Of a stretch of 64,000 bases of DNA, positions 17,057 to 24,559 are shown in pieces. Origin of the DNA: Pseudoduganella violacea (lineage in GTDB: Bacteria; Pseudomonadota; Gammaproteobacteria; Burkholderiales; Burkholderiaceae_D); assembly GCF_014191875.1 (NCBI RefSeq), contig NZ_JACHXD010000006.1, positions 1-64,000 of the forward strand, written 5' to 3'. The notes beneath the pieces were generated by a model. That model ran no database searches. It was not told where the DNA came from and saw only the letters and a list, made by a program, of their open reading frames with translations. Position 1 is the stretch's first letter; every line of letters starts with the position of its first letter. Made by a program: the position numbers and the translations under genes.

Positions 17057-17755
17057 TTAATGCTTGACCATCAGCGTGATGGTGGTGCCGGTCAAGTCGA
17101 TGCCTTTCATGCTGATGCTGCCGAAGCTGGGGCCGTCGGGGTTGCTGCCTTGCACGCGGATGTTGCGCAGGCTGATTTCGCCGATGGAGCTGGGCAGGCT
17201 GAGCGTCAGTGAGCCGTCGGCGTTGAGCGTGGTCAGCGCGCGCGAGTGGTCGTACACCACATTGTGCATGCTGACATCGGCGTCGAGAAAGCCCAGCACC
17301 GGATTGATCAGGCGCGCCATGTCGCCGATGATCTTCACATTGCGGTCCTTCATATGCCGCTCGATCTCATGCACCACATCGTCCTGCAGTCCCTGGGCCG
17401 TGACCGCATCCATCTCCGCTTCGCTCAGCGCCTGCATCGATTCCTGCCGGCCGGGCAGCAGCGGCTGGACCGCCACCGCCGTCGCCGGCAAGGCTTGCAC
17501 CGCGAAACTTTCCAGCGGCGCGAACAGGGCCGCGATAAAGGCCGCCGCCATGCGCACCCGGCGCTGCCGGCGCAGGATATCGTGCACATGCTGCTGCGTG
17601 ATCAGTTCCCACTCGGCGAAAATCTCGCCCAGGCGCTGGCCGGTGGCGCGCTGATGCTCGATCGCCTTTTGCAGCTGCTCTTCCGAGATCAGCTTGTGGC
17701 GCACCAGCAGCTGGCCAAATAGATGGTGGCTGCGATCCTTGCTCAACAAGCTCAT
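17057..17755 (-). CDS. GspE/MshE N-terminal-like domain fused to a motif-bearing exported segment
   Basis: The 232-residue protein has three parts. Residues about 8-65 (FGQLLVRHKLISEEQLQKAI, RLGEIFAEWELITQQHVHDIL) resemble the N-terminal domain of type II secretion/type IV pilus ATPases. Residues about 68-95 are hydrophobic. From about residue 107 comes ALSEAEMDAVTAQGLQDD, a variant of the motif found in four proteins at 23.2-26.1 kb, followed by a beta-rich tail (FGSISMKGIDLTGTTITLMV). It is the last gene of a six-gene minus-strand set and overlaps the AraC regulator stop by 4 bases. Function unknown. Confidence 0.75.
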   Translation of the reverse strand: MSLLSKDRSHHLFGQLLVRHKLISEEQLQKAIEHQRATGQRLGEIFAEWELITQQHVHDILRRQRRVRMAAAFIAALFAPLESFAVQALPATAVAVQPLLPGRQESMQALSEAEMDAVTAQGLQDDVVHEIERHMKDRNVKIIGDMARLINPVLGFLDADVSMHNVVYDHSRALTTLNADGSLTLSLPSSIGEISLRNIRVQGSNPDGPSFGSISMKGIDLTGTTITLMVKH

Positions 17756-18693
17756 GGCGTTCTCCCGCCGGCGATGGTGGACGGCGTCATGCCGAACCAG
17801 CGCTTGCAGGCGCGGTAGAAGGCGCTCGGCTCGGAAAAACCCAGTTGGAAGCTGAGCACCTTGAGCGACAAATCGCCCGCCGCCAGCGACTGGCGCGCCA
17901 GCTCGCGCCGCGTGTCGTCCACCAGCTGGCTGAAGCTCGTGCCTTCCTCGGCCAGTCGGCGCTGCAAGGTGCGCTCGCTGACCATCAATTGCACTGCCAC
18001 CGAATCGCGGTGCGGCGGACCTTTGGGCAGCATGGTGGTCAGCAGTTCCTGCACGCGGCCGCGGAAGCCCTTCGGCTCGGCCGCCGCCAGCTTGGCCAGC
18101 ATCTCGCCGCTGACCGGCATGCCGCCGTTCGGCAGGGCCGCCACCAGATCGGCGTCGGAAAATTCCATCACATTATTGGGCATGTCGAAACGCACCGGGC
18201 AGCCGAAGGTCTGTTCGTAGATATGCGCGTTGGCCGGCGGCGGAAACGTGTACTCCACCGCCACCGGATTGGCGTCGTCGCGGCCGGAAGCGCAGCGCAG
18301 GGTACGCAGCAGCACGCACCAGACGAAGTCATAGCGTTGTTGCGGCACCACGCGGTTCAGTCCCGGCAGCAGCAGGGCCACGCGGGTGTGGCCGTGACAG
18401 CGTTCGATGGTGCTTTGCACGGTGGGCGACACCAGCATGATGTGGCCCATCACGCCCAGCCAACCGAGGCGGTGCGGGGTGGAGATGCGCAAGCCGATCA
18501 GCGGGTCCTTGGAATGCTCGACCAGCAGTTCCCATAGATGGCTCAGGCGGTCGGACAGGGTGAGCGCGTCGCAGGCCAGGCCGTCGCCTTCGTTCAGGCC
18601 CGCCATCTCGAACAGCTGGTCGGCCGCCAGGCCGGAATGCGCCAGGCGCGATTTCACGCCGCGCACCAGATGCAGTGCTGAGGAATAAGTCAT
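17752..18693 (-). CDS. AraC-family regulator with arabinose-binding-type N-terminal domain (OruR/VirS-like)
   Basis: The 313-residue regulator starts at the ATG at 18693 (MTYSSALHLVRGVKSRL). The long frame upstream overlaps DUF2059 and is spurious. The N-terminal ~200 residues match the Arabinose_bd type seen in OruR/VirS-like regulators. The C-terminal HTH (about residues 230-305) includes DSVAVQLMVSERTLQRRLAEEG, LSFQLGFSEPSAFYRACKRWFG and MTPS. It lies between DUF2059 and the GspE_N-like gene and probably regulates the surrounding export locus. Confidence 0.88.
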   Translation of the reverse strand: MTYSSALHLVRGVKSRLAHSGLAADQLFEMAGLNEGDGLACDALTLSDRLSHLWELLVEHSKDPLIGLRISTPHRLGWLGVMGHIMLVSPTVQSTIERCHGHTRVALLLPGLNRVVPQQRYDFVWCVLLRTLRCASGRDDANPVAVEYTFPPPANAHIYEQTFGCPVRFDMPNNVMEFSDADLVAALPNGGMPVSGEMLAKLAAAEPKGFRGRVQELLTTMLPKGPPHRDSVAVQLMVSERTLQRRLAEEGTSFSQLVDDTRRELARQSLAAGDLSLKVLSFQLGFSEPSAFYRACKRWFGMTPSTIAGGRTP

Positions 18694-18707
18694 GATGGCC
18701 TCCCGGC

Positions 18708-19244
18708 TCAGGGTGCGATGGCGCTGCGCAGGCGCATGCCGATGCGTTGCTGCAGGTCCTGCAGCTTGGGCTCGATCACGCCGCGCGTGTCGGCCGCCAC
18801 GCTGTCGCCCAGCGATTTTTGCAGCTCGGGCAGCATGTCCTCGAACTTCTTCTTCACCGGTGATTCGAGGATGGCGATCATCTGTTTCAGCTCGTCCTCG
18901 GTGAAGCGCTCGGCCAGCAGCGGCGCCACCTTGGCGCCGGCCATCTTCTGCGCGCTGGCGCGCGCGATCGGTGTATTGTCCTCCATAAACTTCTTCGCGT
19001 CCTGCACGATCTCGGTCATGGCGGCGTCGCGCTTCTCGACCGCGGCGCGCCCTTGCAGCATGGCGCGCGCCTGCTGCACCGCGTCGCTGACCGGCGCCTG
19101 CAGCATGGATTGGCCCACATTCTCCACATGCCATAGCTGTAATACCTTGTTGACCAGTTCCTGTTTCGAGGCCGGCACTGGCGCGGCCGCCTGCGCGGCG
19201 CTGCCCAGCAGCAGGAGGGCAAGGAGTAGGGATGGTTTTTTCAT
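18708..19244 (-). CDS. DUF2059 family secreted protein
   Basis: The 178-residue precursor has a signal peptide (MKKPSLLLALLLLGSAAQA-AA). The helical DUF2059 region (about residues 100-160) includes PLLAERFTEDELKQMIAILESPVKKKFEDMLPEL. The function of the family is unknown, though members are periplasmic and common in proteobacteria. It lies 12 bases downstream of the FadL-like gene and 14 bases upstream of the AraC gene, firmly inside the operon. Confidence 0.87.
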   Translation of the reverse strand: MKKPSLLLALLLLGSAAQAAAPVPASKQELVNKVLQLWHVENVGQSMLQAPVSDAVQQARAMLQGRAAVEKRDAAMTEIVQDAKKFMEDNTPIARASAQKMAGAKVAPLLAERFTEDELKQMIAILESPVKKKFEDMLPELQKSLGDSVAADTRGVIEPKLQDLQQRIGMRLRSAIAP

Positions 19245-19256
19245 GGCAGATCGCTC

Positions 19257-20858
19257 CTAAAAACGATGGTTGTAACTGAACCCGACGTAGTGCACTTTGA
19301 TATCGCCCGCTACATCGTGGCCCGCAAACGGGTTGTAGATCACGTTCAGGAAGGTGTTGCAGTTCATATTGCAGCTGCTGTTGGCCGGCGCATTGAAGTC
19401 GCCCTTCATATACGAGGCCGTCAAGCTGATATCGCTGCCGGACTTGAACTTGTAGTTCAGGCCCACGCTATACAGCTTGGTGTCCGGCAGCGGCGCGATC
19501 AGGTCGATCTTGTCGGCCGGGACTGAGCTCTTGCGCGGCTCATAGCCGAAACGCAGGGCCAGCGATTGGGTAGGAAACAGTTGCAGGCCATAGCCCATAT
19601 TCACCACGCTCTTGTAGCCGCGCGGGATTTTCAATTTGCTCGAATCGGGAATGCCGTACAGGCGCGCCACTTCGAGCAGCCGTATGCTCTGGTCGAACTC
19701 GAAGGTGAGCGCGTTCCAGTCGCTCCAGCGCGCATAGCTGGCGTCCACATTCAGCTGCACATAGCGCACCGGGCGCAGCTTGATGCCCACTTGGAGGTGC
19801 GAGGGGAAGGGAATGGTGGCGCTCAGATTGCCGTGCTGGACTTCGGGGATCGAAGTCGGCAGGCCCAGCACCGCGCCGGCGATGGGGCCGAACAGGCTGG
19901 AATTCAGGCCCTTGACGAAGTTTCGCAGCATGGGATCGGCGCGGAACTCGTAGTTGCCACTGTAGCGCGTCTTCGAACCGCCCTGGTACACCGCGCCCAG
20001 CGCGAACCAGGGCTTGGGTTCCCACAGCACGCCGAGATTGATGGTGGGATCGAAAGGCGCCGTCATTTCCAGGCGCATCGAGGCCGCTTTCTTGAACGGC
20101 GAAACCATACCTTCGCGGCCGCCGCCGCACAGGCCGAAGCCGAAGACGTCGATCACATTGCCGCCGCTTTCCGGGCACCAGCCCTTTTGCAGGCTGCCGA
20201 ACACGCCCAGCAGCTCATTGGGAAAACGCATATGCGTATCGACCACGAAGGCCGAGTGGGCGATCGGAATCGAAGCGCCGAAGCTCAGCGTGTCGGAGAA
20301 GCGGTAGCCCACCGACGGCGACAGGTACACCAGGCGCTGCAGCTGGACCTGGCGGCCCTGGAAGCGCGCCGGGTCGTTCGGGTCCGTGGTGCGGTCGATA
20401 CTGATGGCCTGCGCCATATACGAGTTGGTGGCGAAGGTGAACGGCGAACCCTCTTTGTGGAACGCCATGCCCAGGCTGGGAATGAGCACGCCGGGCAGGC
20501 GCCACCCCGGCATGCCGTAGGTCGGCACATACATGGCCTGGCGCACCGGCCCGGCCTTGGTGCCGGACAGCGGATCGTCATACCAGCCGCCGATGCTGAA
20601 GCCGGGCGGCGTGCGGAAGCTGGCGTTGCTGCGGATCGAGGCGGCGAAGAAGGACTGGCTCTCCATATCGTACTGGATGCGCGCCAGGCCGGCCGGATTG
20701 AAGTGCACCGAATCGATGCCGGGCGGATCGGCCGTGACGGCATTTCCCAGCGCCATGGCGGTCACGCTGGTGGTCAGGTTTTCCACCAGCGCGGCATGGG
20801 CCGGCAGGGTACAGGCGACGGCGCAGGCCGCGGCCAGAAGGCGGCAGTGTGGTGCCAT
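19257..20858 (-). CDS. FadL/OmpP1/TodX-family outer-membrane transporter
   Basis: The 533-residue precursor has a signal peptide (ending PAHA-AL). The FadL hallmarks are the early SVHFNPAGLARI hatch-type segment (about residue 50), the repeated amphipathic beta-strand pattern (HLQVGIKLRPVRYVQLNVDASYARW) and a C-terminal aromatic residue (YVGFSYNHRF). Family members carry hydrophobic compounds across the outer membrane. It is longer than E. coli FadL (about 446 residues). It sits 15 bases downstream of a second barrel gene, which suggests one transport assembly. Confidence 0.85.
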   Translation of the reverse strand: MAPHCRLLAAACAVACTLPAHAALVENLTTSVTAMALGNAVTADPPGIDSVHFNPAGLARIQYDMESQSFFAASIRSNASFRTPPGFSIGGWYDDPLSGTKAGPVRQAMYVPTYGMPGWRLPGVLIPSLGMAFHKEGSPFTFATNSYMAQAISIDRTTDPNDPARFQGRQVQLQRLVYLSPSVGYRFSDTLSFGASIPIAHSAFVVDTHMRFPNELLGVFGSLQKGWCPESGGNVIDVFGFGLCGGGREGMVSPFKKAASMRLEMTAPFDPTINLGVLWEPKPWFALGAVYQGGSKTRYSGNYEFRADPMLRNFVKGLNSSLFGPIAGAVLGLPTSIPEVQHGNLSATIPFPSHLQVGIKLRPVRYVQLNVDASYARWSDWNALTFEFDQSIRLLEVARLYGIPDSSKLKIPRGYKSVVNMGYGLQLFPTQSLALRFGYEPRKSSVPADKIDLIAPLPDTKLYSVGLNYKFKSGSDISLTASYMKGDFNAPANSSCNMNCNTFLNVIYNPFAGHDVAGDIKVHYVGFSYNHRF

Positions 20859-20873
20859 GGCTGCGTCTCAGGC

Positions 20874-21884
20874 TCAGAAGGCCAGCGGCAGGTTCAGGCC
20901 CACCGACAGATTCGGCGAGTCGCTGGTCAGGCCGATGCCGACCGACAGATTGACCGTGGTCTTGGGCGACATGCGGTAACCCAGGCCCAGGTTCAGCATG
21001 GCCGAGGTCTGCATATTGGTCTTCACTTTCAGGCCGTCGGCAAAGGTCAGCTTGGAGCCGGCCGCGATCGACTGCTGGAAGGACATGGTGGTGGAGATGC
21101 CATACGAGAGCGCATACGCGAAGCCCATGCCGAAACCGACCGAGGGGCCGGGCTGCACCTTGGTCAGCACGCGCGTGCCGTTCACCTGCCACAGATGCTT
21201 GGCCGGCAGACTGCCGGTCACGCTGAAGGAGCCGAACAGGGCGACCGGATCGACGATGCGATTGACGTTCAAGCCGGCCGAGAGCGAACCGACGCCGCTG
21301 CCGGTGGCTTGGCCGCTGCCGGCTACCACCTTGAAGGGGCTGCGGCCGGTGGGCAGGCGCACGGTGGTGGTGGCGGTCAGGTTGGGACGGTCGCGGCGCG
21401 CCTCCAAAGGCTGCCAGCGCGCGCCCAGGCTGATGTCGCCCAGGGTGTTGGACAGGCCGCTGTGGCCGCGCACATCGGAGTAGCGCGAGATCACGGGCAG
21501 CGTGACGTTGGCAGTCAGGTTGTTGCGCACGCCGTAGTCGGCCGACAGGGTGTTGGTGATAGTGTGAGAGCTGGTGTTCTCGATTTCGAACAGGGTCAGG
21601 CCGGCGATGGAGTAGTCGGTGACGATTTTTTCCTGGCCGATGTAGCTGTAGTTGAGGTCATAACTGACCTGGTACTGGCCCTGGCGGATCAGCGAATATT
21701 GTTTGTCGACGGCGGTCAGCGTTTCCTTCAGCAGGGCGCTCTGGTCGCCTTCACCTTCCTTCTTGGCCAGGGCGTCGCGCGCGGCATCGGCGCTGGCGGG
21801 CGCGGTCGTGCTCTGCTGGGCGTGGGCGGGCAGCTGGAGCAGCAGGGTGGAGGCAAGAAGGGCAGGCAGCATGCGTAATTTCAT
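20874..21884 (-). CDS. Predicted outer-membrane beta-barrel protein (meta-pathway-type transporter-like)
   Basis: The 336-residue precursor has a signal peptide (LLQLPAHA-QQ), a short helical linker (KEGEGDQSALLKETLTAVDKQ) and then about 250 residues of alternating beta strands ending in LPLAF, a typical barrel end. It resembles proteins annotated as meta-pathway phenol-degradation transporters, but the match is weak. The N-terminal coiled segment may contact a partner. It lies between the C39 peptidase and the FadL-type gene in a tight operon. Confidence 0.7.
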   Translation of the reverse strand: MKLRMLPALLASTLLLQLPAHAQQSTTAPASADAARDALAKKEGEGDQSALLKETLTAVDKQYSLIRQGQYQVSYDLNYSYIGQEKIVTDYSIAGLTLFEIENTSSHTITNTLSADYGVRNNLTANVTLPVISRYSDVRGHSGLSNTLGDISLGARWQPLEARRDRPNLTATTTVRLPTGRSPFKVVAGSGQATGSGVGSLSAGLNVNRIVDPVALFGSFSVTGSLPAKHLWQVNGTRVLTKVQPGPSVGFGMGFAYALSYGISTTMSFQQSIAAGSKLTFADGLKVKTNMQTSAMLNLGLGYRMSPKTTVNLSVGIGLTSDSPNLSVGLNLPLAF

Positions 21885-21900
21885 CTCGGTTTTTCCTTAT

Positions 21901-21936
21901 GCTTGGGGTGCTTGAGGTACTTGAGGTGCTTGATTT
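21901..21936. repeat. Four tandem 9-bp units in the C39-barrel intergenic gap
   Basis: GCTTGGGGT, GCTTGAGGT, ACTTGAGGT and GCTTGATTT are four imperfect 9-base units in the 73-base gap between the C39 peptidase stop and the barrel start. The gap carries no other obvious structure. Confidence 0.75.
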
Positions 21937-21957
21937 GCGACAGACGACAGGCGGCGC

Positions 21958-22725
21958 TTACTGGCGCCGGGTCCAGGTGCCGGCGGCGCCCGAATTGACG
22001 GCGCGCTCCAGCAAGTGCGCCGCGTTATTGATCTGGCCCATCTGGCCGCGGTTGGTGATGCGGTCCATATCGACCACGCCCAGTTCCTGGTCGTTCAGCG
22101 CCAGTTGTGCCGGCACCTTGCTGCCAGGGGCGGCGGACAGGATGAACAGGGTGTTCTTGTCCCACAGCCGGGCAAACTCCTCGACCGAGAAGGCGAGGTT
22201 GCCGGCCGATGGGTCGGCAATGAACACGACGCCGTCGCGGATGCCGCGCAGCACCACGAAGTGCTTGGCGCCGGCGTAATCGATCGGCACGATGGCCGGT
22301 TCGGTCAGCGTCAGCAAATCCTTGACCTCGGCGCGGAAGCCGGCGCCCTGCACCTTCAGCGAGGCCGCGTAGCGCTTCATGTCCAGCAGCGAAAAGCCGC
22401 GCCGCTCGATGATCTTGTCCTTCTCGCCTTTGTCCAGCATGCCTTCCATGGCCTGCTGTTCCGTGACCTGGAGGCCGAGGTGGAAGCGCAGGATGGTCAC
22501 CAGCGCCGCCGAGCCGCAGCTGTAGTCGTAAGCCTGGCGCACGATGTGGCGGTATTTGAGCTCGCTGAACGGCTCCATCGTCACGGCCTGGTTGTAGCTG
22601 CCGCCGCCCAGCAGGTTTTGCGGCATTTCGAACTGGCCTTGGGGCCGGTCCTTGACTTCGTGGCGCTCCAGGGCGCCGGCGCCGCCGATCAGCACGGCCA
22701 GTACCCCCATCAGCAGCATCAGCAT
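21958..22725 (-). CDS. C39-family (bacteriocin-processing type) cysteine peptidase, membrane anchored
   Basis: The 255-residue protein begins with a hydrophobic segment (MLMLLMGVLAVLIGGAGA) that lacks a basic start. The C39 domain follows: Gln and Cys in VRQAYDYSCGSAALVTIL (Cys about residue 69), His in AKHFVVLRGI (about residue 149) and Asp in FIADPSAGN (about residue 162). C39 peptidases cut after double-glycine-type leaders; unlike ABC-fused forms, this one is predicted periplasmic or membrane bound. It is the first large gene of the minus-strand operon and overlaps a 28-codon leader. The motif-bearing proteins of the divergent operon are natural candidate substrates (inference). Confidence 0.88.
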   Translation of the reverse strand: MLMLLMGVLAVLIGGAGALERHEVKDRPQGQFEMPQNLLGGGSYNQAVTMEPFSELKYRHIVRQAYDYSCGSAALVTILRFHLGLQVTEQQAMEGMLDKGEKDKIIERRGFSLLDMKRYAASLKVQGAGFRAEVKDLLTLTEPAIVPIDYAGAKHFVVLRGIRDGVVFIADPSAGNLAFSVEEFARLWDKNTLFILSAAPGSKVPAQLALNDQELGVVDMDRITNRGQMGQINNAAHLLERAVNSGAAGTWTRRQ

Positions 22726-22805
22726 GGCCGCCCCCCTGGAATGGACAAAGTTTCAGGGTGAGCGCTGCCCTTGGCCGTCGCGCGGCCTTTTTGTGTGACT
22801 CCCAT
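22719..22805 (-). CDS. 28-residue leader ORF overlapping the C39 start
   Basis: An ATG at 22805, preceded by ATAGGAGACAAAAC (a good ribosome site), opens a basic 28-codon frame (MGVTQKGRATAKGSAHPETL...). Its TGA overlaps the C39 ATG region by 7 bases. It may act by translational coupling. Alternatively, one extra G in the six-base G run at 22731-22736 (minus strand) would fuse it to C39 and supply the missing basic N-terminal part, so a sequencing or assembly indel is possible. Confidence 0.45.
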   Translation of the reverse strand: MGVTQKGRATAKGSAHPETLSIPGGRPC

Positions 22806-22824
22806 GTTTTGTCTCCTATTTATT

Positions 22825-22860
22825 AGAACGACCGTGCTTTATTTTGCGTACAGTCGTTCT
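22825..22860. promoter_or_regulatory. Inverted repeat, candidate operator or leader hairpin upstream of C39
   Basis: AGAACGACCGT, 14-base spacer, then ACAGTCGTTCT (10 of 11 positions complementary). It ends about 20 bases upstream of the leader ORF start on the minus strand. It may be an operator for the AraC regulator or a 5'-UTR hairpin. Confidence 0.55.
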
Positions 22861-23081
22861 TGATATTTTTGTAATTTATTAACGCATAAAGTGCTCTTGC
22901 TTCGCAGCCAAAAAATTAGAACGGTGACTCTAGCCCTTTTGTTGCGAACTTATGCTAACGCAGTTGACGCGCATACAACACAGCGCTCCCTCTGAATGGC
23001 TTGCAGGGACAAGCGTTTGGCTTTTCCGGTCAGCGCAAGAACGTAGACCGCGGTCGGCGGCAACTCCTATCATAAATTTAA

Positions 23082-23102
23082 TTAATATTGAAATAATATT
23101 AA
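23082..23102. promoter_or_regulatory. AT-rich palindrome upstream of the motif-protein operon
   Basis: TTAATATT-GAAAT-AATATTAA is a perfect 8-bp inverted repeat about 105 bases before the first plus-strand gene. It may be a regulator-binding site or promoter spacer. Confidence 0.45.
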
Positions 23103-23208
23103 GAGCAGTGCTTCGGCCGTTGCGCCCCATCAGGGCAAGCCGGCCAAGGAAGTGCAGGAAAACAGGTAGTCCCACATACACAAACACATACACAACGGAG
23201 ATAAAACG

Positions 23209-23721
23209 ATGAAACTGATCACCACCCTGGTAGCTGCCGCACTGTCCTCCCTGGCCCTGTCCGCATCGGCCATGACCCCGATCCAGGACACCGAACTGAG
23301 TGCTGTCACCGGCCAGGACGGCGTGTCGATCTTCGCCAACCTGAACGTCAAAATGGATTCCTTCGTCTACACCGATACGGATCCACTGGACGCCAACGGC
23401 CTGGGCGGCGGCTCGATTAGCTTCAACGGCATCAAGGCCACCGGTCTGATTGCCGCCAGCATCGACATCCTGTCGAAAAACTCCTTCCTGCAAGCTGCTG
23501 GCGCAGTCGGCGTGACCAATCCTGGCACCTTCTACAACCCGCAAACCGGCGGCGACGTGGTGCAGATCGCCATCCCGGCCGACGTGCAAGTGGCAGCCGG
23601 CAAGCTGCTGAACATCAGCGTCGACGCCGTCAAGATGGGCAACAACGCTGCTTCCTTCGGCTCGTTCGCCATGAACCAGCTCGACCTGCGCGGCACCCAA
23701 GTCTGGATCTGGGCTCACTAA
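23209..23721 (+). CDS. Secreted xELSxVTGQDG-motif protein (DUF6160/FilA-like), lead gene
   Basis: The 170-residue product has a signal peptide (MKLITTLVAAALSSLALSASA). Immediately after it comes PIQDTELSAVTGQDGVSIFANL, then a beta-rich mature part with alternating hydrophobic residues, ending FAMNQLDLRGTQVWIWAH. The start and shape resemble proteins annotated DUF6160 or FilA-like in other proteobacteria (from memory). Four more proteins in this locus carry variants of the motif. It has a good ribosome site (ACGGAGAT) and is followed by a strong hairpin, so it may be made in excess of the downstream genes. A surface-structure subunit is plausible but unproven. Confidence 0.78.
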   Translation: MKLITTLVAAALSSLALSASAMTPIQDTELSAVTGQDGVSIFANLNVKMDSFVYTDTDPLDANGLGGGSISFNGIKATGLIAASIDILSKNSFLQAAGAVGVTNPGTFYNPQTGGDVVQIAIPADVQVAAGKLLNISVDAVKMGNNAASFGSFAMNQLDLRGTQVWIWAH

Positions 23722-23731
23722 TCCAGACCGG

Positions 23732-23765
23732 GGCGGCCGTCTTCCGGGCGGCCGCCTCTTTTCTC
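23732..23765 (+). terminator. Terminator or attenuator hairpin inside the motif-protein operon
   Basis: GGCGGCCG, 9-base loop, CGGCCGCC, followed by TCTTTTCTCTC. It lies 10 bases after the lead gene and directly before the next start. It probably limits readthrough, or stabilises the lead mRNA, so that subunits are made unequally. Confidence 0.65.
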
Positions 23766-23767
23766 TC

Positions 23768-24559
23768 ATGAATGCCTCCATTTTGATGGCCGCCTTCGCG
23801 GCGGCCCTTTTTGCTGCCGGCGCGGCGCAAGCCCAGTTGCACCCGATGAGCGACGAGGAACTGTCGCACACGCGGGGCCAGGGCTTGATCGCGCTCAGCA
23901 ACACGCGCCTGGGCGGTTTCGATTTCACCCGCATCGCTCTCGATGCGGACGTGACGCTGAACGCCAATCTGCGCAGCATGCGCCTGGGCGATTACCGCTA
24001 CGCGGCGCGCGAGGGCATGGGCGCCGACATCGATATCGCCCATCTGCAGTTCGGCCGCAGCGACGGCAGCGCCGCGCAGCGCCTGGTCCAGATCGGCAAT
24101 CCCTATTTCGAGTTCGTCTACCGCGACAGCGGCAACGCCGCCGCGCCGCGCGAAGCGGTCGGCATGCGCTTCGGCTTCGACAGCATCAGCGGCGATATCG
24201 GCATGAAGATCAATACGCTCTCCGGTTCGCTGCGGGTGGAAGGCAAGGCCGCCGACGGCAGCGCCATCGCGCTCGATTCGCGCAGCGATGCGCTGGGCGG
24301 CAAGCGCTGGGACGGCAGCTGCAGCGGGGCTTGCATGAATTTCTCCCAGCTGGGCGCGGTGCGCGCCGGCGATGCCTCCGGCCCGAGCCGCGACTTCTGG
24401 GTTTCCATGCTGAAGACGGGTGTGCAATTTCCCGCGCCGCCCGGCACCAGCCAGCTGCCCGATATGGCGCAAGCGGGCATGTGGATGAATTGGCGCGACA
24501 AGCTCAGCGCCATCAACGCCACGGGCGCATTGCCGCCCAATCTGCCGCCGGGACGCTGA
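23768..24559 (+). CDS. Secreted motif-bearing protein, second gene
   Basis: The 263-residue precursor has a signal peptide (MNASILMAAFAAALFAAGAAQA). The divergent motif PMSDEELSHTRGQGLIALS and a beta-rich body (RLGGFDFTRIALDADVTLNANLRSM, FGFDSISGDIGMKINTL) follow. A cysteine pair (GSCSGACMN, about residue 188) could form a disulfide. No known domain otherwise. Its stop TGA overlaps the next ATG (TGATG). It may be a minor component of the same exported assembly as the lead protein. Confidence 0.72.
   Translation: MNASILMAAFAAALFAAGAAQAQLHPMSDEELSHTRGQGLIALSNTRLGGFDFTRIALDADVTLNANLRSMRLGDYRYAAREGMGADIDIAHLQFGRSDGSAAQRLVQIGNPYFEFVYRDSGNAAAPREAVGMRFGFDSISGDIGMKINTLSGSLRVEGKAADGSAIALDSRSDALGGKRWDGSCSGACMNFSQLGAVRAGDASGPSRDFWVSMLKTGVQFPAPPGTSQLPDMAQAGMWMNWRDKLSAINATGALPPNLPPGR

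Larger units (their letters stand above)
22806..23208. promoter_or_regulatory. Divergent intergenic control region of the C39/motif-protein locus
   Basis: About 400 AT-rich bases separate the minus-strand C39 operon from the plus-strand motif-protein operon. It contains an inverted repeat AGAACGACCGT / ACAGTCGTTCT (22825-22860), a further TTAGAACG half-site at 22916-22923 and the palindrome TTAATATT-GAAAT-AATATTAA (23082-23102). Promoters for both operons must lie here. The AraC-type regulator of the locus (17752-18693) is the obvious candidate binder. No open reading frame in it is convincing. Confidence 0.6.

Noticed and set aside
19566-21878. 770-codon plus-strand open frame opposite the FadL and barrel genes
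   Set aside because: It is the antisense shadow of two real genes with signal peptides and barrel patterns; His/Gly/Arg-rich composition without domains is typical of GC-rich antisense frames.
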